Program-made: the position numbers and the translations under genes
The notes under the pieces: model-generated
What the model saw: only the letters and a program-made list of their open reading frames with translations
Database searches by the model: none
Told to the model about the DNA's origin: nothing
DNA from: Dipteronia dyeriana
Lineage: Eukaryota > Streptophyta > Magnoliopsida > Sapindales > Sapindaceae
Direction: 5' to 3'
Length of the DNA: 64,000 nucleotides
Assembly: GCA_032871835.1 (NCBI GenBank)
Contig: CM065299.1
Span: 7,969,001-8,033,000 of the forward strand
In this document: positions 32,037-43,700 of the stretch, in pieces
Position numbering within the stretch: position 1 is the first letter of the stretch
How the letters are laid out: each line of letters opens with the position of its first letter

Positions 32037-32968
32037 ATGCCTATCAGGGGCGAAGCCAGGAATTTAGCTTTAGGGGGGCCGGATAATTAAGTTTTATTGG
32101 TTATTTTACGGTTATGCTTAAGTTTCATTAGCCTACCAAACTTTTGGGTGTTATAATATATGTTGATGAAGTAGTAATAAAAAATTGAAATTACCGGCTA
32201 CTGTGGTTATAGATTACAAATCAAATTTTATTAACTGATTTTATGTTTCTTTTATACTTTTGATTTTATATTAGCTTTCTCTTGTATTTTTATTACCAAT
32301 AAAAAAATGTCTTTTTATACTAGTTATGTAAATAAGGTTTTCCAAAAATTAATTATTAAGTTAACAAAAAATATATATTAGATATTCAAAATTATTTTTC
32401 ATTTAAAAATCAAATGTAAAACCATTTAATCAAAATAATAAATGTAATGGTAAAACAAAATTACAATTAACAATAATAATATAAATAAAAATTATAATAA
32501 TATTCACAATGCCATTATAGCATTGATATAGTCAAATAACAATTATTCATATGTTTTTCTTATAATTTAAATTTACTATCACACTTATCAAACAAAATTA
32601 ACTTATAATAACAACCAACAAATTTAAATAAATTAATTGAATATATATATATATATATAATTTGTTGGGATAATACTTGGGTGCCGAACGGTTGAGTTTT
32701 GGAGAAGTATACTATTCAACTTCTATGGGTGAAGATGAGGGTTTAATTGTTGAGAATGAGTTAAAAAATATATGTAGTATAATTCAATTGGATCAATCAC
32801 TGGATCAGTATTTTTGACGTTGACCGATCAGCGTCTAAGTATTATCCATTTTTCAGGGACTGAAGAAATAAATAAAATTGATTATAGTAGGATAATAAAT
32901 AAAATTAATTAAAACCTACTTTTAAGGACTGCTCCCCCCCTCCCCACACCTCCGCCCCTTATGCCTAT
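32037..32968. mobile_element. hAT-like element with 8-bp TSD
   Basis: Element 32045-32960 (916 bp) is bounded by the direct repeat ATGCCTAT (32037-32044 and 32961-32968). The ends are CAGGGGCG and CGCCCCTT, inverted repeats typical of hAT elements. The unoccupied site is preserved in copy 1 at about 15611-15620 ('ttatgcctatgatac'). The interior is AT-rich with no transposase. Confidence 0.85.
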
Positions 32969-33163
32969 AGTACTTAAATATATTTGATTAAACCACCCAT
33001 CTTCCTCCTTGGACTGCTCTTCTGGCTTGTAAGACATTACCATGGATCAAATTTAGATAATTTTTTAAAAAAGTTTAAGCTATTCAGGAGCTTGCATTAA
33101 TGAGATAATGAATTTGAGTTATTGTTAATTCTCTTTATGAACTCTCAAATTTGTACATTATTA

Positions 33164-33165
<2 letters not shown>

Positions 33166-33209
<44 letters not shown>
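33166..33209. repeat. (AAT)n microsatellite
   Basis: About 15 uninterrupted AAT triplets. The paralogous site in copy 1 (about 15818-15840) has only a few mixed triplets. Confidence 0.9.
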
Positions 33210-33210
<1 letters not shown>

Positions 33211-33934
33211 GTAGATAATTTTTCTACGACTGTTTGCCCCACTAATTGTCTATTGATGGTCTGAGTGGCTGCTTTCTGTTGCCTAGGGGTGAGTTGCTGC
33301 TAATCAGAACCAGATTAAGAAAGGATTTATGTTCATTGACAAATTAATCACAAATTTAGTGAACATGTATAGCTGAAAGCCAGAAACCTAATTATTGGCA
33401 GCTTGTTAATTTGTATTCAGTGGATCCATTTATGAGTTTATGAAGTTTATGTAAAATAAAGATATAAGAGAAGAAATATTTCTTTGTTTAGATTGAAAAT
33501 AAAAACCCAATACGTACAAGAGTACAATCAAGCTAATTGATTCACGTCTAATCGTTTAAAGTATGCATGAATATTTTCGTTTACCAACCAATTATGCAAA
33601 ACCATATTAGGTAAGAGATATGTTGACTTTCGTAGCAGTTTCGTAACAGTTCAAGAAGGCTATAAAGTTTCCGGACATAATTCCGTTTATAGTTTTCAAT
33701 TAAAGATGTTGACAATATTAAGCACATTGGCTAATCTGGAGAGATATATAGGAATCTGTCTTCTATCTTACGGTGGAAAAAGGATTGCTAAAAGAAAATC
33801 TATGGAGGGATGCTGGTAATTTAAATTTGTTGCTCATGGCATGACCTCAATGTTCCTTGTATACGGTTATTTATTCTTTTCCAGTTAGGCTGTCAAATTT
33901 GTTACGGGATCATATATTTATTTATTTTGTAATG

Positions 33935-34128
33935 AACCATGATGGTGATTAAAATAATAAACACCCTAATCAAAATTTTATCAAGACAAATGAGCAAAGT
34001 TTTATATACGAGGGTTAAAATTGTGAACACCCTAATCAAACTTTGCTCATTTGTACTGAAATGAGAATACTTACATGTTTAATAAAAATTTGATTAGGGT
34101 GTTCATTATTTTAACCATCATTCAACAA
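33935..34128. repeat. Inverted repeat around the block B' / Gypsy junction
   Basis: 'aaaataataaacaccctaat' (from about 33951) reappears inverted as 'attagggtgttcattatttt' (34095-34114), with a central direct copy 'gaacaccctaatcaaa' at about 34026. The structure is hairpin-capable and lies exactly where homology to copy 1 ends. Confidence 0.6.
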
Positions 34129-35348
34129 ATCTTCTCCTTTCTGTCGCCTCTTCTCTTCTGAAGTTTCAAGGGGATCTTGAAAGATCCTACCCGAAGATGG
34201 CTTTCTTGAGGCGTCCAGGGTTGGAATATGGATTTCTGAATGTAATCTCCCAGATGAGTTATTTATGGGCGTGCTCATTGTCGGGTTGTAGGGTGATGAA
34301 ATCCCTACGCCTGCTGATAGGGTGATCCCAAATCTAGCAGCCTCACTAGCTAGGTGGTGCATGGTGACCAGAAAGTGCTGCAACTAATTGCTTTCCACTT
34401 ACTGACGTCGCACGCACGATTATTCCAGCGGCCTCCAGAGATTGCTAAAAGTTGTTATTGGTGGGATTAATAGCGGTATTGTCATTATTGTTGTTGTTAC
34501 TCGTGTTTCAGATCTGTTTATAAGGGTTCCTCGAAGTTGAGTTATTCCCTCTTCCTCTAACGCCAATTGTTGACTGTGGTTTTTGAATTATGGAAAAAAA
34601 ACCACGCATCCAACAATGATGATACAAACAACAATAATACTTGGAATCAATGATGCAGTAATAAAACACATATAACACGGATTTTACACGGAAAACAAAA
34701 AAAAACACAGTTGTTGTTGGAGATGGCAGAGAAGAATATACATTACTATGAGAATTGGATGCCACACATTAAAATCTCACTTTCTCTCTGATAATTGCAC
34801 ATATTATGGTACATAGATTTCGCTAATATTTATATGGGTTAATGAGATGTTGCACTAATTCTTGCCGTGTTAAGCCATTTAGGTAACAGAATCTTTAAAA
34901 AGAGTACTCGCGAGATTCTAGCGAAGTGATTCGCTTAGGACTCATTTCCTGTTTGGTGCTTATTTTGTGGAAGCTCTAACCTCGTTCCTGATTAGCACTC
35001 AAAAGAATGAAAATAACTATATTTCATTACTAAAGCATGATTCTTAGATCCCGTATCTGAGTGGATCTTCATAGGGCATAATGTATCCTAATAAGGCCAC
35101 GTTTAGCCGAGTAGATCTCGCTGAATAGGGATCTTTAGCGAGTAGAATCTTTATTCATTTCCAAACCAAGCAGCTTATCTTGACAAACACGTTCCTAGCC
35201 ATCATGTTTCTCTTGACACGTGCCCAACAGTTGACGTGTTTTAGGTCAACCCCTTACAAGTTGACTCGTTGACTTTTGATGGTGTGACACTACCATATGT
35301 TTGTGTTACCGACTACTTTCACTGACGTGTCATCCAACTAATCTTACA
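34111..35348 (-). mobile_element. Ty3/Gypsy-like remnant: one LTR plus gag start
   Basis: On the minus strand a candidate LTR (35348 down to 34568) begins TGTAAGATTAG and ends CAGTCAACA. It is followed at once by 'attggcgttagagg', a degenerate version of the GGCGCCGT-type start of Gypsy internal regions. About 185 bases further in, 34383-34111 encodes about 90 residues resembling a gag N-terminus ('HHLASEAARFGI'). The element is cut off at 34111. No pol or second LTR is found. Confidence 0.5.
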
Positions 35349-35838
35349 CATATAACAAGTACTATATTAAGTGGGTTTATACTTACATATTTCATATTAT
35401 TTGATAATTATATATAATTTAAAAATGATAATATTTGAATTTTTTTTTATAACAAATTGCATCAAAATTAAAGAATATCGGGTATTCTTCATTTGCAAGA
35501 CAAAAAAATAATAAATTATTTATAATTTGTAATTCAATTAATATTATTTACACAATGGTGCCGTAATATATATATAAATTTTTTTTGATGGTTTGACTAT
35601 CCAACTATTAACATATTTCAGCTATTTAACTTGTACCAATATTAACTTACCACAACCAAAGATGCCAATATCTTTATAACAACTTCGGGATTAATTTCCT
35701 TAAAAAAAAACCTTCAAGATCAGATCATCTTCAATCCAAATATGTATTTTTTTAGTTTATAAATAGCGTCATATCAATATTTTTATTCACTATATGCTCA
35801 CTTTTGTTAAAAAATGTATCAAATGCAATTATCTAAAG

Positions 35839-35875
<37 letters not shown>

Positions 35876-37200
35876 CCAATAATAATAAATCAATTATTAC
35901 ATTCTCTCTCCTATTTTATTTTACAATTATATGAGCTTTAATATTATTGGTGAAAAGAGTTAGAAATCCTAGTCAGTATTTATATGAGAGTTTATAGAAT
36001 TAAAAATTCAATTTCATATTCTCTAACTTCTTTTTCGCTACACTATCTTTATTTTTAACTTAGATAATTACATTGGATAGAAGTTTTCTAACTTCAAATA
36101 AGGCTATCTCCAATGCTATTATACACTTTCAAGTTTCTATTTGATGAAACATCATCATTTATAGGTGTTATGGATCCACATTGTCAAAGAAATTGTAAAA
36201 ATGTATATTCACTTCTCCAATGCAACTATCTAAAGGGGAATTTTAAACCAATCACAACAATACATTTGTCACACACTCTCTCCTATTTTAAAAAATTAAC
36301 TAACAAAATTGTCTTCCACAGCTCTCTACTTCTATATCCGGTCAACCATTTTCTCCTACAGTTAGCCTCTATCCAATTATAGTAAGATTATTTGTTTAAA
36401 TTTCAATTTTCTTTTATTTCTTTAATTTATTAATTGGATTTCGTCTTATTCGTTTGTTGTTGTTTTTTTTAAAATATTTGTTGTTGTTTTCTACTCGTAG
36501 GAAATATAAAAGAAAATTATTGTGTTTTGCACACAAAGTGTTTGATTAAACTTCTTAATAAAAACGAAGGCAAAATGCTAATAAACCTCGACAATCAAAG
36601 CAAAGTCGATGATTTATAACAAAATCCAATAAGTAATATCGTTATTGAAGAATTCACCTGATTAAAAAATTATTAAAAAAACAAATCTTGTAGATTAGTA
36701 GGTGAAATATGAGAGCTAGAGAGAATTAGTAGGTGATTAAACAATTCTAGTAAGATTAATGTTTTATAGTTCTTCTATTAGAGCTATAGAGAATTCAATT
36801 AATTGATCCTCATCAACTTGGCTAGATTACATAGGATTATTTGTTTAATATATCCTTTTCAATGGTGGACCTAATAAAAATATCAACAAATCTAGTTTGG
36901 TGAAATATCTATATATTTGTATATTTCAGTCTCAATCTTGGTCTTTTTTTGATTTGCTTATTTAATTAGTTTTACTTGTTTGGGAAACAAACATATCTTA
37001 TTCTCCTTATTAACTTTAGTCCCAATATTGAGATGCTATAGATGGAAAATGGTATCTAAGTAGCCCAAGTTGTCAAGTCTTGAATTACATAGAAAATTAT
37101 TTAAAGGCGATAGGAGAAGTCAATGTCTTCATCAAAGTATGAAATATGAGTCTGATAACTCATTTTCAAACGACTAGGCATTTTCTATCACCAAGGACCT
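35349..37200. other. AT-rich intergenic DNA with dispersed repeats
   Basis: No gene is recognised. Positions about 35780-36090 repeat 11600-11960. A (TA)n run lies at about 35845-35870, and 'ggctatctccaatgc' near 36102 starts another small repeat. Positions 37040-37200 lead into the Harbinger fragment. Confidence 0.45.
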
Positions 37201-37213
37201 ATTAGCTGGTAAT

Positions 37214-37770
37214 ATGAGCTCTACTCAAATGAGTCGGGATTTGGTTCAAATTGCTGCAATTGATATCCCTATCATAATTTCAACAACATTGATGTGTAAA
37301 AAACGATCTCATGGTGGCTCTACTATTGACAGACGCTATATATATCATGATAGGAAAGAACGACATAACCAAATCATTAATGACTACTTCAAAAGACAAT
37401 AATCAAAGTATATAAGAGAGCATTTTCATCGTACGTTTCGAATGAATGTGGAGCTATTCAATCGTATCTTACGTGCAACTGAGAGTAATGATGGTTATTT
37501 TACCCAAAAGGTTGATACGGTTGGAAAACTTGGTTTAAGTCCTTTATAAAAGATGATGGCAGCTGTACTGATGCTTGCATACGTTTGTCCAACTGATTTT
37601 CTTGATGAATATGTTTAAATTGGTGAGAGTACTGCAATTGAAAGGCCCAAGCATTTTTGTGATACTATAATTAGGGTTTTAGAAACACAATATTTGAGGA
37701 AACCTAATGCGAATGATACTATAAGGCTACTCAAAGAATGCGAGGATCGAGGTTTTCTTGGAATGTTTAG
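37214..37770 (+). pseudogene. PIF/Harbinger transposase fragment (5' part)
   Basis: Reads 'KRSHGGSTIDRRYIYHDRKERHNQ', then after a TAA at 37400-37402 'FHRTFRMNVELFNRILRATE' and 'GYFTQKVDTVGKLGLSPL'. Further on are 'MMAAVLMLAYVCPTDFLDEYV' and 'TAIERPKHFCDTIIRV', then 'YLRKPNANDTIRLLKECEDRG', as in plant Harbinger/ALP1-like transposases. Further stops lie at about 37547 and 37616. It stops abruptly at about 37770, where the DDE catalytic core should begin, and 40 bases later the GSL5 3'-end duplication starts. It cannot make an active transposase. Confidence 0.8.
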
Positions 37771-37809
37771 TTGCCTTTACTGTACTTTCACCAATTACCA
37801 CTTTCATCA

Positions 37810-38434
37810 ATTACCATAGAAGTTGAGTTGTTTATTTATCTTTTTTCGATTTGTAGAGGTTATGGCGTGTGAGGCAAATTCGAGGCTACGGATACATTTG
37901 GTTTCATAGGGGAGAAGAAAACTGTGTTTGCTGTTGATCTTGGCATCAACTTCCCATTAGTGCTTGTAATTAGCTGTAGTTCTCAGACTCTTAACCGTTA
38001 GTTATATTGGGGAGTGTTTGTTTTATGTGCTTAACATCCCCAAATTTCAAAAGGGACAGTTGAGTCAGTCATAGTGCCCATACTAATTATAGATTAGTGT
38101 TCAATTATGGAGGTTGGTAGAATATTTGTTTTTCTTTTGTTAGACAGAAATAAGCTATGTATTCTTTTTTGCAGACCTGGGTTTGCTGTTTGCGTTCTGC
38201 CACGTTTTCAAATTAAGTGGTTGGACACTTGGACCTGATTTTGATACGAACATTATAAATGCAAATTGATACTTTAATTTCTTATTATGTTCGAGTCATA
38301 TTATTGGTTCATGTCTGAATACTGAATTATCGTCGTCCACGTCGATCTTTGGAAAATTGTCATTAATGTGTATTTAAATGATCATTACGAGGCGAGGCAA
38401 GGCAAGGCACTCTACAAAGTAATCGGAGATAAAA
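37810..38434 (+). repeat. Duplicated block A', copy 2 (GSL5 3' end)
   Basis: Second copy of 9024-9635, in the same orientation, with no callose synthase coding sequence attached. It begins 'attaccatagaagttgag' directly after unrelated sequence next to the Harbinger fragment. Confidence 0.9.
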
Positions 38435-39640
38435 AAATAGTAATAAAATCTATGCCTAGTTAATCAAATTTCACTATAATTTATATTTAATTATTTTGAG
38501 GTAATATTACACTTTCTAAAAAATTGTTCTAAAAAATGTACAATCCAATGGGTTGGACTGTCATATTAGATTGTAAATGTTTTTAGCATATTTTTTTAAA
38601 AGATACATCAAAAAATAAACGAGTATTATCGGTTCAATCTTCAAACTTTAGTGAAAGAACAATTTTTTAATCGTATTTGATTTTTTAGGATAAATTTTAC
38701 CCTTACATTTAAAAATATGATTTTACCTTCTAAATTTATAGTTTTTATAATTTAATTTGATTTGTAATCCAATCAAAATACTTGTCATAAATTTTTTAAA
38801 GTTTAAATTTAAAAATAGTTAAATAAAAATATGAATTTCATTATAAAGAAAATGAAAAACAATATAGAGAAAATAAAAAGTATACCAATTTTTTTTTAAA
38901 AAATAAATCATATTAATTAGATATAAATTGTAGTCAGATATAAATTAACAATAATGCCATTTGTCTTGGTGTCCAAATTATATGTCCACCATCTAACTTA
39001 CTCATTTAATTAATTAGAACCATACAACACAACCCAGATTTCATCTCTCTTTATTTCTCTTCTTAACGTTTACCAAAAATACGAAATCCAGATTTAAAGT
39101 TTCAATTCCGCGAGAGAATCCACCTCCATCCCAAAGCTCTCTCCAACAACTTTTTGTGTTTTTTTTAAGCCACCAACAATTTTTTGTTTCATCAACACGA
39201 CTATTAAACACAAAGTTACAAAATTTTAACAAACAGGAACACAAATTCAGTCATCAATTCAATATTTTTCTTTGTTACATTTTCTCACCACCCAAACACA
39301 ACCCAAATTTCTTCAACCAAATTCAAGGAGCAAAAACCAAAAATCAATTCCACAAACCCAATTAAATTACAGTATTACAACTCAATTGCAATAATCCAAG
39401 TCTTCTCCTTCAATCAAAACCACATCAATTTTGGTAAATAAAAAAATTAAAGAAAGAAAATAAATCTGTACAAATGGAGCAACACCAGAGTAGATCGAAT
39501 TTTCCCAAAAACCCTTGGAAGAGTAGAACGAAGATGGTGATGATGGTGGAGAGAAGCTTGGTTAGGGTGATGGCTAATTCGCGGGGATGTGGTGGTTGAG
39601 ATTGTTTTAACGGTGCTCGCCGACGACGAGAGAGATAGAT
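38435..39640. other. Intergenic DNA, possible captured leader-like sequence
   Basis: No supported gene. Positions 38500-38640 are AT-rich and repeat-like. Positions 39000-39480 are C/A-rich, like a plant 5' leader, and 39475-39600 could encode a short peptide starting M-E-Q-H-Q-S. There is no homology I recognise, and the flanks are repeats, so I do not call it a gene. Confidence 0.35.
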
Positions 39641-40075
39641 ATGGTAACGGTGATTTGGTGATAATGGTGGATCGAGAGACGAGATTTAGGGAGATGCAGG
39701 TGATTTGGATTTGGAGAGTTGGAGATGAGTGATGATGAGGATTTTGTTGACTTGGTTTTTAAAAGATCCGGAAAGATATCTTCTCAAAAACTTTTGTTGA
39801 AATAAAAAGTTTAGTATATAAATTCATTCATTTAAATTATATAAATTTAATTCCATTTGAATAAACGAATTAGAATATTATCATATTATTTAAATAATAG
39901 AATAATAAATTTATATAAAATTATACAACTCAAAAGCATACGATAGAATATGAAGATTGTGTTTTCAATTTATGATTTTTTATATTAATAAAAAAAAAAA
40001 TTGATAAGGGGATATTTTTTTATATTTAAAGATAAAAATATCCATTAAATTAGATAAATAGTTAACTGAGAGATG
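39641..40075 (+). repeat. Duplicated block A', distal part, copy 2
   Basis: Matches 11210-11560 ('gggagatgcaggtgatttgg', 'gatccggaaagatatct', 'tatatttaaagataaaaata') in the same orientation. Confidence 0.75.
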
Positions 40076-40716
40076 GACCGATATAACATTTTAAAAAATA
40101 ATAATAACAAGAGATGAGGGGTCGTAAAATACAAAACGTAAAGATGATGAAAGCACTACAGGGATGATCCACATGGCTAGATCCGGTGACGGAGGAAGTG
40201 AGGAACCAGTGAGTCACCAAAACAGAAACAGTGTGGGGTCGTGTTAGTGCAAATGGATCCATGTATATCCATTAGCATTTATACTAAAAATTCGTTGGCA
40301 GATTGTGATTGAATTTCAATTAAATCCGATTGGACCCTCACCCCTCACCCCTCACCCCTCACCGCCCTCTGGCATCTGCCTGTTTTTTCAAACTTTCAAA
40401 TTGCCGACATCCTAATCCCGCTTGCTTCGCACGTTAACGTCTAACATCTTCTACACAGATTTAGACTGATACTGAATGAATAAAATAAAAGCGTTAAATG
40501 AGACGTGACAGCTGACAGCTGAAAGTATCCGTAAATCTCTCTCTCGATATCTCACACAAGTTCAACGCGGCAACACGTCTCTCACCACCACGACAAACAC
40601 TGTTGAATTCTCGTATATTTCTTTTTATTATTATTACGATCAGATCGCCGGCTTCTTCTGTTTTTTGTTTTTTGTTTTTTGTTTTGGTTGAGACTGAAGT
40701 TTTTTGAGCGTTGAAG
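40076..40716 (+). promoter_or_regulatory. Upstream region of TPC1 with a 7-bp tandem repeat
   Basis: No gene. A tandem array of four 'acccctc' units lies at about 40334-40363. The last 120 bases before the ATG contain T-rich 'gttttttgtt' repeats (about 40657-40685) typical of a leader. An in-frame TGA sits 15 bases upstream of the ATG, so the start cannot be extended. No clear TATA box was identified. Confidence 0.5.
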
Positions 40717-43700
40717 ATGAAGACGGCTTTACTGGGGGGTGGAGAAAGCAGTGCAGGAAGGAGGAGGGACCCTTCTTCCAATTTGTACATTGGACGGACG
40801 CAGGCGATCACGCAAGGCTCTTCTTATGAGAAGGCCGCTGCACTCGTCGATCTGGTCACTATTCCATTCTCATTTCTTCTAATCTCTCTTCAAAATTTGA
40901 AAACCAATTGCTTCACTTCCACTTATTATTACTTCAACTTTTTCGTTCTTGCAGGCCGAAGATGGAATTGGTCTACCTGAGCAAATTCTTGACCAATCAA
41001 GCTTTCAGAGTTCCGCTAAGCTCTACTTTTTCTTTACCAAGTTTGATATCCTCTGGTCTCTCAATTATTTCGCATTGATTGTCTTAAACTTCTTGGAGGT
41101 CAGTATTCTTCTCTTGCATTTTATAATCTTTAATTTCTTATATTTCTTAATTCACTTAGGCTTTGTTACTTATATAGGCTTTTAATGATGGTTATGTATT
41201 TGTAGAAACCTTTGTGGTGCTCAAGGACTGGAACATATTCTTGCAATGATAGGGACTATTTTTATCTCGGGCAGTTGCCTTACTTGACTGGTGCAGAGTC
41301 TCTTGTTTCTGAGGTAAGATTGATCATATATATTTTTTCCTTAAACAATTTTCATGGTGTGATGTGTTTACAAGTTGTGTGAGATTTCTGTTTTCTAATG
41401 CAGGGCATAACTCTCGTTTTACTCATGATCCATACCCTCTTTCCAATTTCATATGAAGGGTTCGATATCTATTGGAATAGTTGGATAAATCGGTTGAAGG
41501 TACAATTGTCTCAACACCATGGATTTGACTACTCGCTTTGACTGATTTTGTCTTGTTTTACTCATTGATTGATAAATCTACTAGGTATGAAACAAACTTT
41601 TAATTGAGAAAAGAAGGAAAATGGTCAAAAGCCAACTAGAGTCAATTACTTATTTTATCTTTGTGTTTAATTCCGTTACTTCTTTCTTTTACGGCAACAA
41701 AATTAAATATATTCAAGCCTATGTGCAGCTTCGGTGATTGCATATGCAAGGGAAGACAATTGTATACTTTCTATTCATACCCAAAAGCTTAGGCAATCTA
41801 AAATGCTTCTTGCAGTTAGTGTGGATAAAATCTACTGTTTAAATGGAAAATTTGTGAAAAAATTGTTCCTTACTCAGGTGTCAAAGTTTTCTACTTTTTG
41901 TTATCATATTCTAAACAAAGTAGTTTATAAGTAGCTAATTGCCATGGAAGGTGTTCACCCCTAAAAGGGAGCTCCCATTTGAAGTGATTTTAAAAGCCCA
42001 AATACCTACCGTGTCTCAATGTAGATGATACCATGATGACTCATGGGAATCATTTAACAGATGTGATACTGTGTACATCTTTATATGTTTACGTTTTAAT
42101 CTCCACATATTCCTTGTTTTGTGCAAGTGTTTTTTTTCCCATAAAGAATAAGGATAGCTTCATGGTTTTATTTTTCTGAAGTTATATGATTATAATCTTA
42201 GTTTTCTTCCTGATTTGGATGGTAATGTAGCTCATATTGGCATTTTTGTGTTGATTTATTTAACATTTAACCTTCCTTTTATAGTCTTTGATATGTGCTA
42301 CTTTCTTCTTTATATATGTTGTCTTCCTTCTGTTTTTCATCTTGCAGTCTAATGATACTTCTTTTGTCTGGTTGATTTTTCAGGTCGTTTGCTTATTAAT
42401 TTTGGTTGCCGATCTTCTGGTTTATGCTCTCTATTTATCTCCAGTGGCCTTTGAGTTTCTTCCTCTTAGGATTGCGCCATATGTCAGAGTTGTCATTTTC
42501 ACCCTAAACATTAGGTATAGTGTGAAAAATTTGTACTTTTTGTCATTTTAAATTCATCCATGTTTGTATATGAGCACAAGTATATGATGTGCGTGCATGC
42601 TCGAATGTGGATGCATGAGTTATATCCAGTATCTTACATTTTCCTTTTTCTCATTTCGCTTTCAACTCCAGGGATTTACGAGATAGCATCCTGATTCTGG
42701 CTGGAATGCTTGTCACATACTTGAATGTCTTGGTTTGTTCTCCATCCCAGCTTTGCACTTCAATCTTCATTGCAGCTGCACTTGCAAATGTTTTCCAATT
42801 TCTTACACACAGTGCATTATGTTTTCCTTTCATCTGTTTATCAATCTCTCATTTCCTTAAATTGCAGGCTCTAGGACTTTTGTTTCTTCTGTTTTCCAGT
42901 TGGTTAGCCTATGTCTTCTTCGAAGACACACAACAAGGGAAAATAGTATTTACATCGTTTGGTACCACATTGTATCAGATGTTTGTTTTATTTACCACTT
43001 CCAACAATCCGGATGTCTGGATACCAGCATACAAGTAAGTGTGACTCTGAAAACTGGTTTAGTTTTATTAGTGTTTCATTTGGTTTCCTGATTCTAAATC
43101 GAGCAAGGTGTATGGTTAAATCAAATTTGTCACAGCTCTGCTGCATTTATTTCAGAGTTGTACAATTTTACACTTTTCAAATCTTTGTTATTATGTATAA
43201 CTGAGCTCCCCTGTTAATTTTTCTTCTTATAATGTATGGCACGTTAATTGAATGCTTGTTTTATGTTCATGAGTCTACATTAATTATCATATTTTTCTTT
43301 TTTAATATTGTACAGTCAATTGCTGTATTTTTCTCGTATCAAAATATTGTGTTTTTATAATTTGATACTTCCATGGTGTTTTGCATTTTGTTACAAAATT
43401 TAGAAGTCATGAAAATTGAAGATGTTAGGTTGTATTCTGTACCATACACCCTCGTTTTCAGTTTTTAGAATCTAAAAACAGACTAAATGTGTCTGTTAAA
43501 AAAAAAAAGTCTGTTAGACATTCTCTAAAAATGCAGAATGGAAACAGGACTCTCCATTTTTCACTTTTAACATGTAAAAGTCGAACAAGCCATTTTGGCA
43601 TTTTCACTTTTTTGCTCTTCATGTATTCAGTTCACAATCATAAGATTGATGCGAAAACATTATGGAAAACTCTTTCTTGTACTGTAGTAGGAAACGATGC

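Larger units (their letters stand above)
31115..34092 (+). repeat. Duplicated block B', copy 2 (RNase pseudogene and 3' flank)
   Basis: Collinear with 14680-16480. Differences are a 916-bp hAT insertion (32045-32960), an (AAT)n run at about 33166-33209 where copy 1 is short, and about 33 bases near 33285-33320 that copy 1 lacks. No other gene lies in this block. Confidence 0.9.

Noticed and set aside
34508..34765. 85-residue minus-strand frame
   Set aside because: Spans the LTR end and primer region of a Gypsy remnant; not protein-coding in such elements.
37810..38434. Idea of a second GSL5 gene at this place
   Set aside because: Only the 3' non-coding part is duplicated; no callose synthase coding sequence precedes it.
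39475..39600. Possible short gene starting M-E-Q-H-Q-S
   Set aside because: No recognisable domain, flanked by duplicated repeats, and no splice continuation found.
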